Shown here one piece after another: positions 51,005 through 62,214 of a DNA stretch of 64,000 nt. The notes under the pieces are model-generated. The model saw only the letters and a program-made list of their open reading frames with translations, searched no databases and was not told where the DNA came from. Origin of the DNA: Coemansia sp. RSA 487. Lineage: Eukaryota; Kickxellomycota; Kickxellomycetes; Kickxellales; Kickxellaceae. The stretch is from NCBI GenBank assembly GCA_027577595.1, contig JANBRJ010000043.1, positions 62,001-126,000 of the forward strand. The letters run 5' to 3'. The translations under genes were made by a program, and so were the position numbers. Position 1 is the stretch's first letter, and each line of letters starts with the position of its first letter.

Positions 51005-53313
51005 TTAGACACATAGGCGCTTGTTTTGTAGATTTTCCTTGTCCACATTATCTTTATCTGATTGCTTGCGTTTAGGCAAAGACGATTTTCTCCCAGCTTC
51101 TGTCACAGTAGTGGTATCATCGTTGCTTTCAGGAAGCATCAGCTGCAACGCAACTTGATCCACGAACCTTTTTGCATACTCCCTGCACAGTTCACGCCTA
51201 AAGTTCTTCTTGTACAGTAGCTTGCCTCCAATGTATCGGCCGTCCTTTGTGAATAGGAAACAGTACATCGCATCTAGCACTCTGCGCAACGCTTTGTTAA
51301 CGCCACCAATTTCAACACCAAACGAGTCATAAAAATGGCCTCGTTCTGAAAGATATCCAACGCGAGCCCACGCAAAGTCATGACTATCGAAACACTTGAA
51401 CCCTCTAGGCTCCTCTTCAGTACGGTTGGATAGTACATGCAGAATGACATAGAACAGTGATTCTAAATCGTGAATAAGCCCACGCTCTTTGTCGCTGACA
51501 AGCATTTGTATGCTTATGTACTGCGGTGTACCCGTCAACATATCGTAGTTTGCTTCCATTTGAATGATCAATTCTGGGTCCAAGTGCCACTTTCGCAGAG
51601 CTGCCTCGTTTCTCTTCATGACTCCAGCATTGTCTGGCTTTACGACTTTCGCGTAACCCCAATCAATCACAGATGCGTTGCCCTGAGAGCTGATTGCGAT
51701 GTTCCCTGATGAAATGTCACGATGGAATACTCCAGCAGCCTGCGCATGGATCAAACACGAAGATACTTGGGCAATGTGTTTTGACACAAGCCCAGACGCC
51801 TTTGAGGCCTGCCCGTTCTCGTAACGCGCCTGACCGAAATTCATTATTGTATCCCCGCAATCCTCCATGATAATGTATTCGAATCGGTATCCAAAGACAT
51901 CCTTCTTCAGTATACCGCTGTCAAGCACTTTCGGTGTGTTCGGGACATTCGCTTTGGTCAATATCTCGTAAACCGCTCCTTCTGTTAGTCTACCAATCGG
52001 AGTCCACGTCAGTTTTATGATAGCAGCTGTTTTGCCTTTACCATACATTGTTTTAACAATGAAAGCGAGGCGTCCGACAATGCGCGCCCTCGTACATACC
52101 GGCGTCTTGGTAAAAGGTATTTCTCCTGAATCGTTTAAAGTTGCGCTAGCAACAAGAACGATGTCATCAGTTTCCTTTTTGAATTCGATGAACCGCACAT
52201 ACTTGGGGATTTCGCAGCACTGTCCGAATCTATTCGACGGCAGAGTCAGAAGAAACCAGAGATCTTGCAATGTCATGCATATACTTTCCATTGCAACATC
52301 ATCAACTGCATTGTCGGCCAGGATATATGTGTCATAGCATATCATCCCAACTTCTACACGAATAACTCCTTTGCGTGTAAACACGAATAGTGAGATGTTG
52401 CAGCCGTGCAAAAAGAATATCGGGACAAATGTACGCATGGGCTGCTTTTCCCAAATAGGCAAGGCATAGTCCGCGATTTGGCCAAGTACAGACTCGGGCA
52501 ACTCGGCTTCCGGATACTCGTCGGTTTTAGCTTCCAGAACTGTATGAACAAACTCGAATCCATCACGTTTGTTGTGATAATAGAACATAATTTCTGATTT
52601 CTGCCGTGTACCGGGAATATGCTTGGTTTGATGACCAACTACCATACAATTGGGGGTTCGAAGGCTTGGTGGCCTTTCGGTTCCAGTCTGCAACAACCAC
52701 GCTTTTACAACAGTGACCATCTCTTTCCACAGCCTGCGGAAATAGTCTGTCAGCGCGATTTCGCCAATTTGCCTAGGACCGACAAGACTCTTGCCATCAG
52801 GTCGAGCAGTAATCCTTTTGTCTACGAGTGACGGCGCACGTCTTGCTATATCCCCAAATATACCGTCTACTGACTTGCAAAAAGCCGTATGTTCCTTCAA
52901 GATGCCTAAGGATGAAAGTAAATTGGCGAAGTTCATCTTCACAGCGCGACCCTTTAGTTGCTTAGCAAGGTCAGAGTGCCTTTCAGCCAGTTTTTGGTTC
53001 ATCTCATTAGTTACTGAAATCCCAGTGCCATATTTTCGCACTATCGGAGTTGACCTCATGCTGCTGCTCATTGCGGGCTATATAGGAGTTAAAATATATT
53101 TAAAATAAAAGCTAGTTTATATATTGGTAACAATTTCATCACCTTACAAATGCAATATGTAGTTGGGTTTTAATTTACCTCTTGGTTGGCGTGTACTACA
53201 GACTGCTGTCCAACGCCTCCTCTGGATACGCCCAAAACAAGGTCAACCGGAGAGACCAGGCCTTTCGCCGCTTTAGATCTTCTGGTGGGAGTTATTGCAC
53301 TATTTGAGGTCAT
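51005..53313 (-). CDS. FunK1 (fungal-type) protein kinase, two exons
   Basis: Exon 1 is 53179-53313 and exon 2 51005-53077, joined in phase 0 across a 101-nt intron (GTAAAT ... ATATAG); the product is about 735 residues. Exon 1 encodes 45 residues beginning MTSNSAITPTRRSKAAKGL. The N-terminal half contains the FunK1-specific region, and the kinase core has HRDISSGNIAI near residue 497, VIDWGYA in place of DFG, and GTPQYISIQML. The C-terminus is basic (LPKRKQSDKDN ... NKRLCV), which could be a nuclear localisation signal. The catalytic Asp and Asn of the HRD loop are present, so activity is likely; the substrate is unknown. If the intron is not real, translation would start at the ATG at 53071. 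Confidence 0.82.
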
Positions 53314-54332
53314 TATGTCTGAAAATGCTAGTAAATCGACAAAAAAGTGTTTGCTGGAAACAAGAAAATGGTGTGCAAAAGGGCAAAAAAGCGAAATAAA
53401 GAGAAATTAATGCGCAGCATATATATTTAAAAAAAACATTGTTTACGTTTAACAAGCATTTTCATTATTATTTGAGATCCAAATTTGAGTAAAGTCTGAA
53501 CAATTAGACCAAAAGCTAAATAAACGAACAATTAGATTAAAATAAAATAAATGAAACTCCAAACCTACCAGTGGATCAAGCATACAGTGGCTTTGAAAGG
53601 GGTTGCTTGATTCTGTATCTATAAAGTTAATTTCGATGAAGCTGAACATAGCAGTGGCAGCATGTATGTCCACTGGAATGCACTTCTGGTAGCTAAGAAT
53701 TCCAATTACCATGTCTCTTCTCCAGTAATTGATTGTGGAAGCCTGGCCAATTGTTTCAGTTCAATCCAGGGTATTAATATGTTCTTCCTCCCATGATATT
53801 TACTACTGTCTATAGTGCTTACAATTAGGCTCGTCAGGTTGGCGAGCCGCCATCATAATGTGATTGATTCACAAAGAGTAGTAGCAATTTGTAGTGTTTT
53901 CAAGAACACATGAGTCTAGCCAAACGAGGCTGAAGTTCTTTTTCATTTACTGCAATAAAACTGTTTTTATACCGGAAGTTTTCTATTGTTAATGCCACTT
54001 GTCCTTCCTGCTTTGAGGGCATGGTTTGATCAGAATTAGTCGAAACGGCAATACCGCGTTTTTGGATTCTCGTCTTGCTATATCTACCTGTTTATGTTAA
54101 GCAAGCAGCAAAATAAGAACAATGCTATTATCCATTTCTGTATAAGATCATATGAGGTGGCCTGTCTTCATACACGCTATCCCCACAATCGGGTAGTTTG
54201 AAATACATAATATAAGAAAAATTTCGCAATTTTTCTGCTTTGGAAAATGAGAGAAAAATCCATTTAATTTTCGATTGCACTTTCCAAACCACACCTGCTA
54301 GTATTGATAAGCGTTACAAAAACAAAAAACAA
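53314..54332. other. Spacer with one weak open frame
   Basis: A minus-strand frame is open from about 53760 to 53449, with an ATG at 53712 and a possible donor GTAGGT near 53566. Its first part (MVIGILSYQKCIPVDIHAAT) looks protein-like, but no domain or partner exon was found. Otherwise the region is AT-rich and featureless. Confidence 0.4.
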
Positions 54333-55103
54333 ATGTACAAGACACTATCTTCAAGTGTCAACTGGGCGCAAGGACTTCCAGAGGGCGGAACAACGACACT
54401 GGTGTGTGGGGACATCGAGGCAGATGGAGGTGTTTTGGTACCGCATTTCGTGCAAAGCGGGTTGCAGGAAGCGAGCGAGAACAACGTTGTACTGGTTAGT
54501 CTAACACAAACAATGAGCCACTACATGCATATAATGCGTAAAATGGGCGTCAACCTGGCCAAGCAAAGGGGGTTCCAGTTTGTGAATGCGCTGACGCTAA
54601 AGAATGTGGATTACAGCGACTTGCCAGCAGCCACACGGCCGCATTTCACAGTCACCGAGTGGAGCGGGTTCTTCCGCTGGCTGTGTGATTCACAGCCGCC
54701 CGGATGCACGCTGATCATCGACGGGCTCTGCTCGCTGCTCGACCAAGGGTTCGGGTGTGACTTTGTTTCGGGCATCGTGGACACGTGTCAGCGGATCATT
54801 GAGGACAAAGCAATCAAGAGCAATGGCGCTGCGAGGCTGGTGATCATGCTGTTTCTGGACGACTTTACGGAGCCGCTGGTCCGGTCGCTGATCCGCAGGT
54901 CGCACTATTTTTTCAATTTCGAGGGTCTGTCGTCAGGGTCCTCGACAGAAGTGGCTGGGCAGCTGACGGTGGTTCCTGGGCACCTGTACTGCCACATCCA
55001 GGCGCAGTCATCAGGGAAATTCAAGCCAGTGCTTTTGCACTACAGAGTATCAGACACGACAGTCGAGTTCTTTTCTCCGGGCCAATCTCGGATGGTGCTT
55101 TGA
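54333..55103 (+). CDS. ELP6: Elongator complex subunit Elp6
   Basis: The 256-residue protein has the RecA-like fold of Elp4-6 without a Walker A lysine: TTTLVCGDIEADGGVLVPHF at the first strand, VVLVSLTQTMSHYMHIMRKMGVNL, the central strand CTLIIDGLCSLLDQG, and LVIMLFLDDF. This combination and the length fit Elp6. With Elp4 and Elp5 it forms the hexameric ring that binds tRNA and regulates Elongator, which makes the 5-carbamoylmethyl modification of wobble uridine in the cytoplasm. The frame is open further upstream only from a TTG, so I chose the ATG at 54333. Confidence 0.82.
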   Translation: MYKTLSSSVNWAQGLPEGGTTTLVCGDIEADGGVLVPHFVQSGLQEASENNVVLVSLTQTMSHYMHIMRKMGVNLAKQRGFQFVNALTLKNVDYSDLPAATRPHFTVTEWSGFFRWLCDSQPPGCTLIIDGLCSLLDQGFGCDFVSGIVDTCQRIIEDKAIKSNGAARLVIMLFLDDFTEPLVRSLIRRSHYFFNFEGLSSGSSTEVAGQLTVVPGHLYCHIQAQSSGKFKPVLLHYRVSDTTVEFFSPGQSRMVL

Positions 55104-55225
55104 AATCAAAAGATGGAATGTCGTTTTTTTGTCCTTATATACAGAAAGAGAGTGAAAAGCAAGACTAGTGAGAGCAAAAAGGAAAGGAAAAGGAATAATA
55201 GCAAGTAAAGAACAATGAAAAAAAT

Positions 55226-57111
55226 TCAGCATTGAACCGAAGCGCATGGCGGGCCAGCTGACGAGGTCTGGGGCTGTGTTAACGACAGCTCCAGAGCAAT
55301 CTGTGGAAGCAAGAGCTCGGCGATGACGCTTGCCGCTCCAAGAATCGCTGGGGCAAGCCTCATAACCGTCGGGTCAAGATCAACAAACATATCGGTGGTG
55401 TTGGATTGCTGTTGCTTCTGATGGCAGTCATCGTCTTCTGGGACACTGTCGTCGATGTCAAGCAGCGCATCTACAGCCTGCTTGCGACGGGTCTCCATGG
55501 TGATCTCGTCAAACTTTGTGCTGAATGACACAGGGAGCATAGTGGTGTTGACAGTGATGTATCCGGAGCTGTTGTTCTTTGGCGCCCAGCTGCCATTTGT
55601 GGTGGTGGAACCAGTAGCAGCGCTCTTCTTTGCGGCTGACTGACCAATGTCTTTGTGCGGGTTGAAGCGCACCATCGGAGCAGCTGGGGGCATGGTAGGC
55701 GGCACCACTGAAGTCGCTGCAGGCGATACGGAAACAGCCTTGGCGACGGGCTTTGTTGCTTGCTGCTGCTGCTGCTGGGGTGACTTTTGCGCGACCGAAG
55801 AAACACCAGCAGATGTGCGCAGCGCAGGAGAAGCTAGGGTCTGCGAATGAGATGTTGCGCTGAACCTTTGCCTCAGCTTCTGGAGCTCGTCGCGCAGCTG
55901 CTGGTTCTCCTTCTTCGATGTGATAAGGTCCTTTCTCAGACCATCGGCCTCTTCCTTGTGCATGCGCACCTCAGCCTCGAGATTCGATATGTACTCTACA
56001 AATTTGGTTAAGCAGGCGTCAGCAGAAATCATACAAACAGAAAGGAGGGGGTGGATCAGTAATGGAAAACAAGCGGAGAAAAAAGCGGACACCAAAAAAA
56101 ACCGAGCAAACACCGCCGCCGCCAATAGTGGGGGGGAGGGGGACGGTCATGCAAGAAGGGGGCATATAGAAAGAAAATAAAGCACCTCGTGCCAAGCTGC
56201 AACAGCGATTACGCAAGCGCGGGGTGAATTAGTAATGTAAGGAATTATCAATCAGCCTTACCTTTGCGGCGCACTCGGAAGTTGCGTGCAGAGATCTTAT
56301 TGCGAATTTGCCGACGCTCCTTTGATGACATCGATTTTAGATCGACCCCTTCAAGCCCGTCCGATTCTGCTGCCATTTCAAGGAAAGCAGACTCATCGTT
56401 TGGGCTTTCCGCCCTGCCATTGCTGCTTTTGAAAGAAGTAGTCTTGCGTGCAGGGGATCTAGGGGTGGTGGGTATGTTCTTGGGAGCAGAGGCAGTAGTT
56501 GGAGGCCCACCAGCAGTAGAAGACGCACGCTTGCTAGTAGCAGCGCTGAGCGCCTGCTGCTGAATGGTCTTCTTCTGTGGGTTGCTCGCGCTGCTGGTGT
56601 TTTTGCTGCTGGGCTTTGGCTTTTGTGCCTTTGGTTTGTCTTGCAGAGCCGCAGTGTTTGTGTCCTGGCTAGCAGGCTCTGATGTAGCTGTCTCTGCGGA
56701 GTCAACCGCCATGAGCTCATCATTCTCGTGGACACCCGCCGCAGCAGACGCCATCAGGTTTGCAGGAGCAGCAGACGACTCAGCGGGGTACGAGAGCGGG
56801 CCCAGGGCTGAGAGAAAGGCTTCGGTAAGAAGGGAGTTGGTATCAACGACACCAGAAGAAGCACCATCGTCAGGCGTGGGGTTATAAAGTTGTCCAGTGC
56901 TGTTAATCTGGAAGCTGTTCAGCGAGCTCGGGTCAACGGTTGCTGCGCCCGGGCCGTTGACACTGTTGAGCAGGAGCTGCAGCAAAATATCGTTCCCCAG
57001 CATGTTTGCCTTATCGACGTCCATGTCTGTGTTGTTGTCTGCCGAATTGGCGTCAGCCGACGAAGGGTCGATGAGGAACTGGTTAATGTAGGTGTTGAAT
57101 GAATCGTCCAT
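55226..57111 (-). CDS. bZIP transcription factor, two exons, intron inside the bZIP domain
   Basis: Exon 1 is 56262-57111 and exon 2 55226-55995, with a 266-nt intron (GTAAGG ... TTGTAG); the product is about 539 residues. The splice joins KERRQIRNKISARNFRVRRK to EYISNLEAEVRMHKEEAD, giving an uninterrupted basic region (N-x-x-S-A-R-x-F-R-x-R-R) and a leucine zipper with Leu/Ile/Val at heptad positions through LRDELQKLRQRF. The N-terminal 250 residues are acidic and Ser/Thr/Ala-rich, typical for an activation region. The C-terminal part has a Gln-rich stretch, a conserved-looking DALLDIDDSVPEDD segment and no further domain. The protein should bind DNA as a dimer in the nucleus; the target genes cannot be read from the sequence. 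Neither exon alone contains a full bZIP. Confidence 0.88.
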
Positions 57112-58011
57112 GTTTTAAATAAAAAATAATAGCTATTAGTTTGGTAGAAAGAGAAAGGAGAAAAAATAGTCAAAGGCACAGATAGGTTGCCAAGAGCTTG
57201 ATATACAGGGTTAAGAATGTCAAGGAAGGCAATGGAAGGCTGATATTGTTGAACAAGGTGGGAAATAATAAAACTGGGTATGAAAAAGAAAGAGAAAAAT
57301 GCACTCTGTCGCAGCAGTCCGCAAGAAAGCAACAAAAGTGATGGCCAGGCGGTGGGGTGTCTTGGCGGCTTTTATACAATCTGTCGCATTCCCCGGTTCT
57401 GCCGCCCAAAGTCTGTAACTGGTTTTAAAAGAGGCGCAAGTTCGGGTTCGCTTTTTTTGGTCAGCTTTCTGGCCTGCGCGCTTTGCATGCTCTCCCCCTC
57501 GTCCGCTCCCTTAAAAGCACTGTTAATCAGCTCATCCATACAAACTGTACAAAGCGTCTCTCCCACAAAGAAAGGGGCACACTCCAGCTCAGATTTTAGA
57601 ATATATCTGCCGCAGCTCCACCCTTTGCACTTTAGCTTGTGCGCGCACTATTGCTCTATTGTTACCGCATAAACGTAAACACTGGTAGATCCTGCTGTTT
57701 GTCTGCACTTTACAGCTCTTTCCTGCTGATTATGAAAAGCCACATACACGCTAATCCTGATCCAATCAGCATGATCCGGTATTAGTTGCATGTTCACTGT
57801 TTGCTGCCGTTTTTTTTCGAGTGATGGTGGAACACGCGTAGGAAGGAGGGGGCAAAAAAAAGCAATTTTGCTTGAATTTGTCGTGTTTCGTTCGACTTCT
57901 TTTTATGTCTCTTTGCTTCTCGTGTAATCGCAATCGGCTTTTTTCATTTGTATACTTTTTTATTTTTATTTAAACAGAGCCGTTTTCTAATCCACCAAGC
58001 AAGCAGAAGCA
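57112..58011. other. Divergent promoter region of the bZIP and CTR9 genes
   Basis: No gene was found in this spacer between two genes read in opposite directions. Pyrimidine-rich DNA lies just upstream of CTR9. Confidence 0.5.
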
Positions 58012-61000
58012 ATGGTCGCCCTCGAGCCACGCGTCATTGAGGTTCCCATCGACAACTCAAACGATGTGCTGGAAATAGACTGCTCGCAGCTTCCCGAGCA
58101 CGCAACAGAGATTTGCGATATCCTCGAAAACGAGGGCAGCGCACTGCGGTTCTACCATCTCTTTGCACTCGAGTACTACAAGCAAGGCAACACCGAAGAA
58201 GCCACGGTTGCGTTGAAGCGCGGGATTGCAAACGCCAAGGCAAATGACCAGACGGCCAAAGTGCCCTTGCTTGCGCTCCTTGCCAGCATCTATGTCCAAA
58301 AGGCAAAGACCACGGCATCCAGCGCAACCAGCGGCGGCCGCGACATGATCTTGCAGATGGCGGCGACTTTACTCAGCGAGGCCGAGAGGATCAACCGCAG
58401 CGAGCCAAACATCTTCCTGGTCAAAGGGATGCTGGCCATGGCGCAGCGGCTGCCGGACTCTGCGCTGGCACAGTTCAACACTGCGCTCCAGTACGATGCA
58501 ACCAATCTGTCGTGTCTCCTGGGCAAGGCACGGGTGCTGTACGGGAAACGGCACTTCCAGCAGGCGCTGGCGATCTACCAGCAAATTCTGACCATTAAGC
58601 CCACGGGGAAACCGGACGCCCGCATCGGTATCGGAATGTGCCTGTGCAAGCTTGGATATGCCGAGGATGCGCGCAGGGCTCTTGCGCGCGCCATCGAGGT
58701 CGACTCGATGGCTGCTGCGCCGCATATCCTGCTTGCCACAATGGACCTGAACGAAGTCAAGCGCTCCGTGGACCCACGCATCTCCAATGGCGCAACAGCC
58801 GACCAGCTGGAAAAGACTTTCGCGAAAACCGAGGATCTGCTGCACAGAGTAATGGACAGCTTGCACAAGGCGTACAAGCTGCAGCCAGAAAACCCAGCGG
58901 CGCTGATCTTCCTTGCGGACCGACTGTTCTTCCAAAGCGACTACGACGGTGCGCGCAAACTGGGCGAGCATGCCTTGAAGGCGGCAGACACGATGGCGAT
59001 CCAAGCAGAGGCGCACTACCAGATAGCACGCGCGTACCATGCAGCCAAGCGCTTTGACATGGCGTACGACGCGTACCAAAAGTGCTTGGCGATCAACGAA
59101 AGGCACAGCTTAGCGCGGTACGGGCTGGGCCAGATGCAGCTGCAGCGCACAGACATGTCGAGCGCCGAGGCAACATTCCAGCGCGTCCTTGACCGCCATC
59201 CAAGGTGCGTTGAGGTGCTTCGTGCTCTCGGATACTTGCACGCGCGGCTGCCCAACACAAAAGCAAAGGCGCTCGAGTACTACGAAAGAGAAATGCAGGT
59301 GGTTGCTGAGGAAGCGGCTGAGCGCGTTGGCTCCTCAGATGACGCATCGACCTGGTTTGATGATGCCAATTTGTTCCTGGAGGCTGGGCTTTTGTATGAG
59401 GCGTCGAGCGCGAAGAGAGCGCGCAAGTCGTACCTAATGGCTGCCAACATCTTGGTGCGCACGGCGGGCGGACCGAGCGGAGTGCTTCCAGAGCTGTGGA
59501 ACAACCTTGGTGCGCTGGGCCAGCTGACAGCCGATAGCAGCGATCTAGTTCTTGCAGAGTACAGCGCAGCGGCCTCTGGATGCACCGAAGCACTGGCAGC
59601 GGCACACGCGCGGATATCCGAAAAGAAGGCAGCGTCTGGCGGCGCGGCCCCTTCCAAGCTGGCTAGCGAGGTACAGAGGCTCGAGAACACGCTGGTGACA
59701 ATCAGCTACAACGTGGCGCGGTTCTACGAACACAGTGGACTGTGGGCAAAGGCGGAGGCGCTGTACCATAAGCTTCTGAACGACGTGCCAACCTACGCCG
59801 ACGCACGGCTGCGGCTCGCGTACATCGCCTTCTACTGCCGCGGCGACGGAGAAGCAGCGCTCGCCCACGTTGCGCAGGCTGTGAAGCTGGACCCCAAGCG
59901 CACGTCGGCATGGCTGATACGTGGAAACATCGAGCTGCAGCGTAATAACGTCCAAGACGCGCGCCGCGCTTTCGAGCACGTGCTCAAGGAGATCGCCAAA
60001 CACGACGTCTATGCACTGTGCTCGCTGGGAAACTACTACTTGGCCGCAGGCAAGTCCGAAAGCGCACGCGCCTCGACTACCAGCAGCACAGTATCGTCTT
60101 CGGTTGCAAAGAAGGCAAAGGATCTAGCGGCACAGAACTACAAGCGCGCATTGGAGTTCTTTGACAAGTGCCTGGTGCTCGATCCCAAATGTGCGCTCGC
60201 GGCACACGGTGCTGCAATTGCGATGGCCGAGAATGACTTTGCCACCGAGGCTAGGCGCGTGTTCCAGAGCGTCAGGGACGCCGCCACAACCGGGCTTGGA
60301 CCCGCGTCTCTGTGCAACCCAGCTGCCACTGAGCTTGTTTTCAAGACCGCGGGCTGCAAGCACGCCCTGGTTTCGTCGGACGCAAGGACGCCCCATACTG
60401 CATCTGTTGGTGAACTGCCGCTTGTTGGATGCGATGTCATGCTGTGGTCTGCTGTCAATGCTGCGCATGCGTATGTCGAGGTCGGGAATTACCGCCAGGC
60501 TGTGCTGGCATACGAGGCGTGCTCCCGTCGTCTTGAGGACACAACTGCCGGACTCGAGGCCGCAGATTTGCAGTCAAAGGGAGGCTCACATGCAACCGGT
60601 GCAATGATTGTGTCTGCACTGGAGCCTGTTGTGGAACCAGCCTCTGCTGCCGACTCAACGGACGACAAAGCAGCCACGCTACAGATGATGACCAAATCCG
60701 AAAGAACCGACCGTGCCAAGGCCAAGCGTGACATACAGTTATACCACGCACGTGCGCTGTATATCCAAGCCAAAGCTGACAAGGACATAGAAGTGATGCG
60801 GTTGTCGCTGGAGCTGATCCGCCAGACTTGCGACAAGTTCGATGTCAAGCTGCCCGAATCAGCATTGTCGAAATCTGATAGCAACGGCACTGATGCTAAG
60901 GACGAAACCACAGCCGTAACAGCCACTGATGCCGATGGCGATGTCAGTATGAAATCCGCCGAGGACGATGACAAGCAGCATCGACACGTCCAGGTGCGGC

Positions 61001-62073
61001 TGCAGCCTGAGGACTGCCTGCTTCTCTTTGATCTTGCGCTTGTCGAGCAAGCGGTTGCGCAGCTGGCCAGCGAGATGCCTGAATCGCAGCGGACCTTGCA
61101 GATACTTGACGCAGCCACTAGTGATCTGGAGCACAGTACCACAACGTTTACGTTCCTGGCAAGCTGGGGCAAGGCCGCGCTGAAGAAGCGCCAGAAGCTG
61201 TTGTACAATCCCAAGCTTTCCTCCGAAAGGGCTGCGTTTAGCAAATCGCTTATTGCAAAGCTTCAGCGCAAGAGACAGGAGCAAGAACAGCTTGAGCGTC
61301 AGCGCCAGGAGAACGTCGAGCTGTGGCGCAAGCAGCGGGAGGAGGAAGTGACAAGAAAGAAGGAGGAAGCCGAGAAGGCCGAAAACGAGCGTCGTGAAGT
61401 CGAGGACAGACTGCTGCGTGAGACGGAGGAACGCAATGCCATTTTACGTGAGCAAATGGCCGCTGATGCTGCCAAGCAGATTGCAGAGGCTTCTGCGTTG
61501 GCCAGCGCGCCGGCTTCAAAGTCGTCTAAAAGAAAGACCCGCGCAAAAGAAACTGAGGATGCGTTTATTTCCGACCATGAAGATCTCGATGGATACTATA
61601 GCTCTGGTGGCGACACCGGGGCTGATAGCAACGATGAAAACGATGGAGCTGCTGATACCATAAGTGTGCAAGCGTCAGACGCAAATGGTAGCCGGCGGAG
61701 GCCTCCGCAGCGCCCGTCTACGCGGCGGATTTCACACACTGGAACGAAGAAGCGCAAGCAGGTGTTGTCTAGGCTCAGAAAGGACAAACAATCCATTAGC
61801 GCTGTGCAGTCTGACGATGATCAGGCTGATTCTGCCGATACTGCTGGCGCGGCGGGAGCCAACGAGGAAGAAGTCTATGACTCGTCTACACCCAATAAGC
61901 GGCGGAATGTGGAAGAGTTGGGAGCTCGGGATGGCATACCAAGCAAAGGCGACAATAACGACGACAACGAGATAGGAGCCACGCCACCTCCGCAAGGAAA
62001 GGCCGAAGCATTCATTGGGGGAAGATACAAAACTAAGGCTATTGTTGCCGACTCTGATAGCGATTCCGAGTAG
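58012..62073 (+). CDS. CTR9: Paf1 complex TPR subunit Ctr9
   Basis: The 1353-residue protein starts with the Ctr9 signature (IEVPIDNSNDVLEIDCSQLPE) and continues with many tetratricopeptide repeats over about residues 40-920 (for example LLGKARVLYGKRHFQQALAIYQQ and ALYHKLLNDVPTYADARLRLAY). A charged coiled coil rich in Glu, Arg and Lys follows (about 1080-1165), and the tail is acidic and Ser-rich, ending in DSDSDSE, as in yeast and human Ctr9. Ctr9 scaffolds the Paf1 complex on RNA polymerase II and supports elongation and H2B ubiquitination. The two Ala/Ser-rich inserts between repeats are lineage-specific. The ATG at 58012 follows a clean purine-rich leader. Confidence 0.95.
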   Translation: MVALEPRVIEVPIDNSNDVLEIDCSQLPEHATEICDILENEGSALRFYHLFALEYYKQGNTEEATVALKRGIANAKANDQTAKVPLLALLASIYVQKAKTTASSATSGGRDMILQMAATLLSEAERINRSEPNIFLVKGMLAMAQRLPDSALAQFNTALQYDATNLSCLLGKARVLYGKRHFQQALAIYQQILTIKPTGKPDARIGIGMCLCKLGYAEDARRALARAIEVDSMAAAPHILLATMDLNEVKRSVDPRISNGATADQLEKTFAKTEDLLHRVMDSLHKAYKLQPENPAALIFLADRLFFQSDYDGARKLGEHALKAADTMAIQAEAHYQIARAYHAAKRFDMAYDAYQKCLAINERHSLARYGLGQMQLQRTDMSSAEATFQRVLDRHPRCVEVLRALGYLHARLPNTKAKALEYYEREMQVVAEEAAERVGSSDDASTWFDDANLFLEAGLLYEASSAKRARKSYLMAANILVRTAGGPSGVLPELWNNLGALGQLTADSSDLVLAEYSAAASGCTEALAAAHARISEKKAASGGAAPSKLASEVQRLENTLVTISYNVARFYEHSGLWAKAEALYHKLLNDVPTYADARLRLAYIAFYCRGDGEAALAHVAQAVKLDPKRTSAWLIRGNIELQRNNVQDARRAFEHVLKEIAKHDVYALCSLGNYYLAAGKSESARASTTSSTVSSSVAKKAKDLAAQNYKRALEFFDKCLVLDPKCALAAHGAAIAMAENDFATEARRVFQSVRDAATTGLGPASLCNPAATELVFKTAGCKHALVSSDARTPHTASVGELPLVGCDVMLWSAVNAAHAYVEVGNYRQAVLAYEACSRRLEDTTAGLEAADLQSKGGSHATGAMIVSALEPVVEPASAADSTDDKAATLQMMTKSERTDRAKAKRDIQLYHARALYIQAKADKDIEVMRLSLELIRQTCDKFDVKLPESALSKSDSNGTDAKDETTAVTATDADGDVSMKSAEDDDKQHRHVQVRLQPEDCLLLFDLALVEQAVAQLASEMPESQRTLQILDAATSDLEHSTTTFTFLASWGKAALKKRQKLLYNPKLSSERAAFSKSLIAKLQRKRQEQEQLERQRQENVELWRKQREEEVTRKKEEAEKAENERREVEDRLLRETEERNAILREQMAADAAKQIAEASALASAPASKSSKRKTRAKETEDAFISDHEDLDGYYSSGGDTGADSNDENDGAADTISVQASDANGSRRRPPQRPSTRRISHTGTKKRKQVLSRLRKDKQSISAVQSDDDQADSADTAGAAGANEEEVYDSSTPNKRRNVEELGARDGIPSKGDNNDDNEIGATPPPQGKAEAFIGGRYKTKAIVADSDSDSE

Positions 62074-62214
62074 TGTTTGCAACATTTTCTTGTGCTTTTT
62101 ATTTCAATATGTTTGCTCTTACTGTCCAATGCTTGTAAAAAAATAAATAAATACGGCATGTGCAAAATTTATTTCGTTGAAAAATAAAAATAAGACAAAT
62201 CAAAAAGGAAATCT

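Noticed and set aside
53060-53090. TATATAG next to the FunK1 ATG read as a TATA box
   Set aside because: It would lie only a few bases before the ATG, and it fits better as the splice acceptor of a phase-0 intron.
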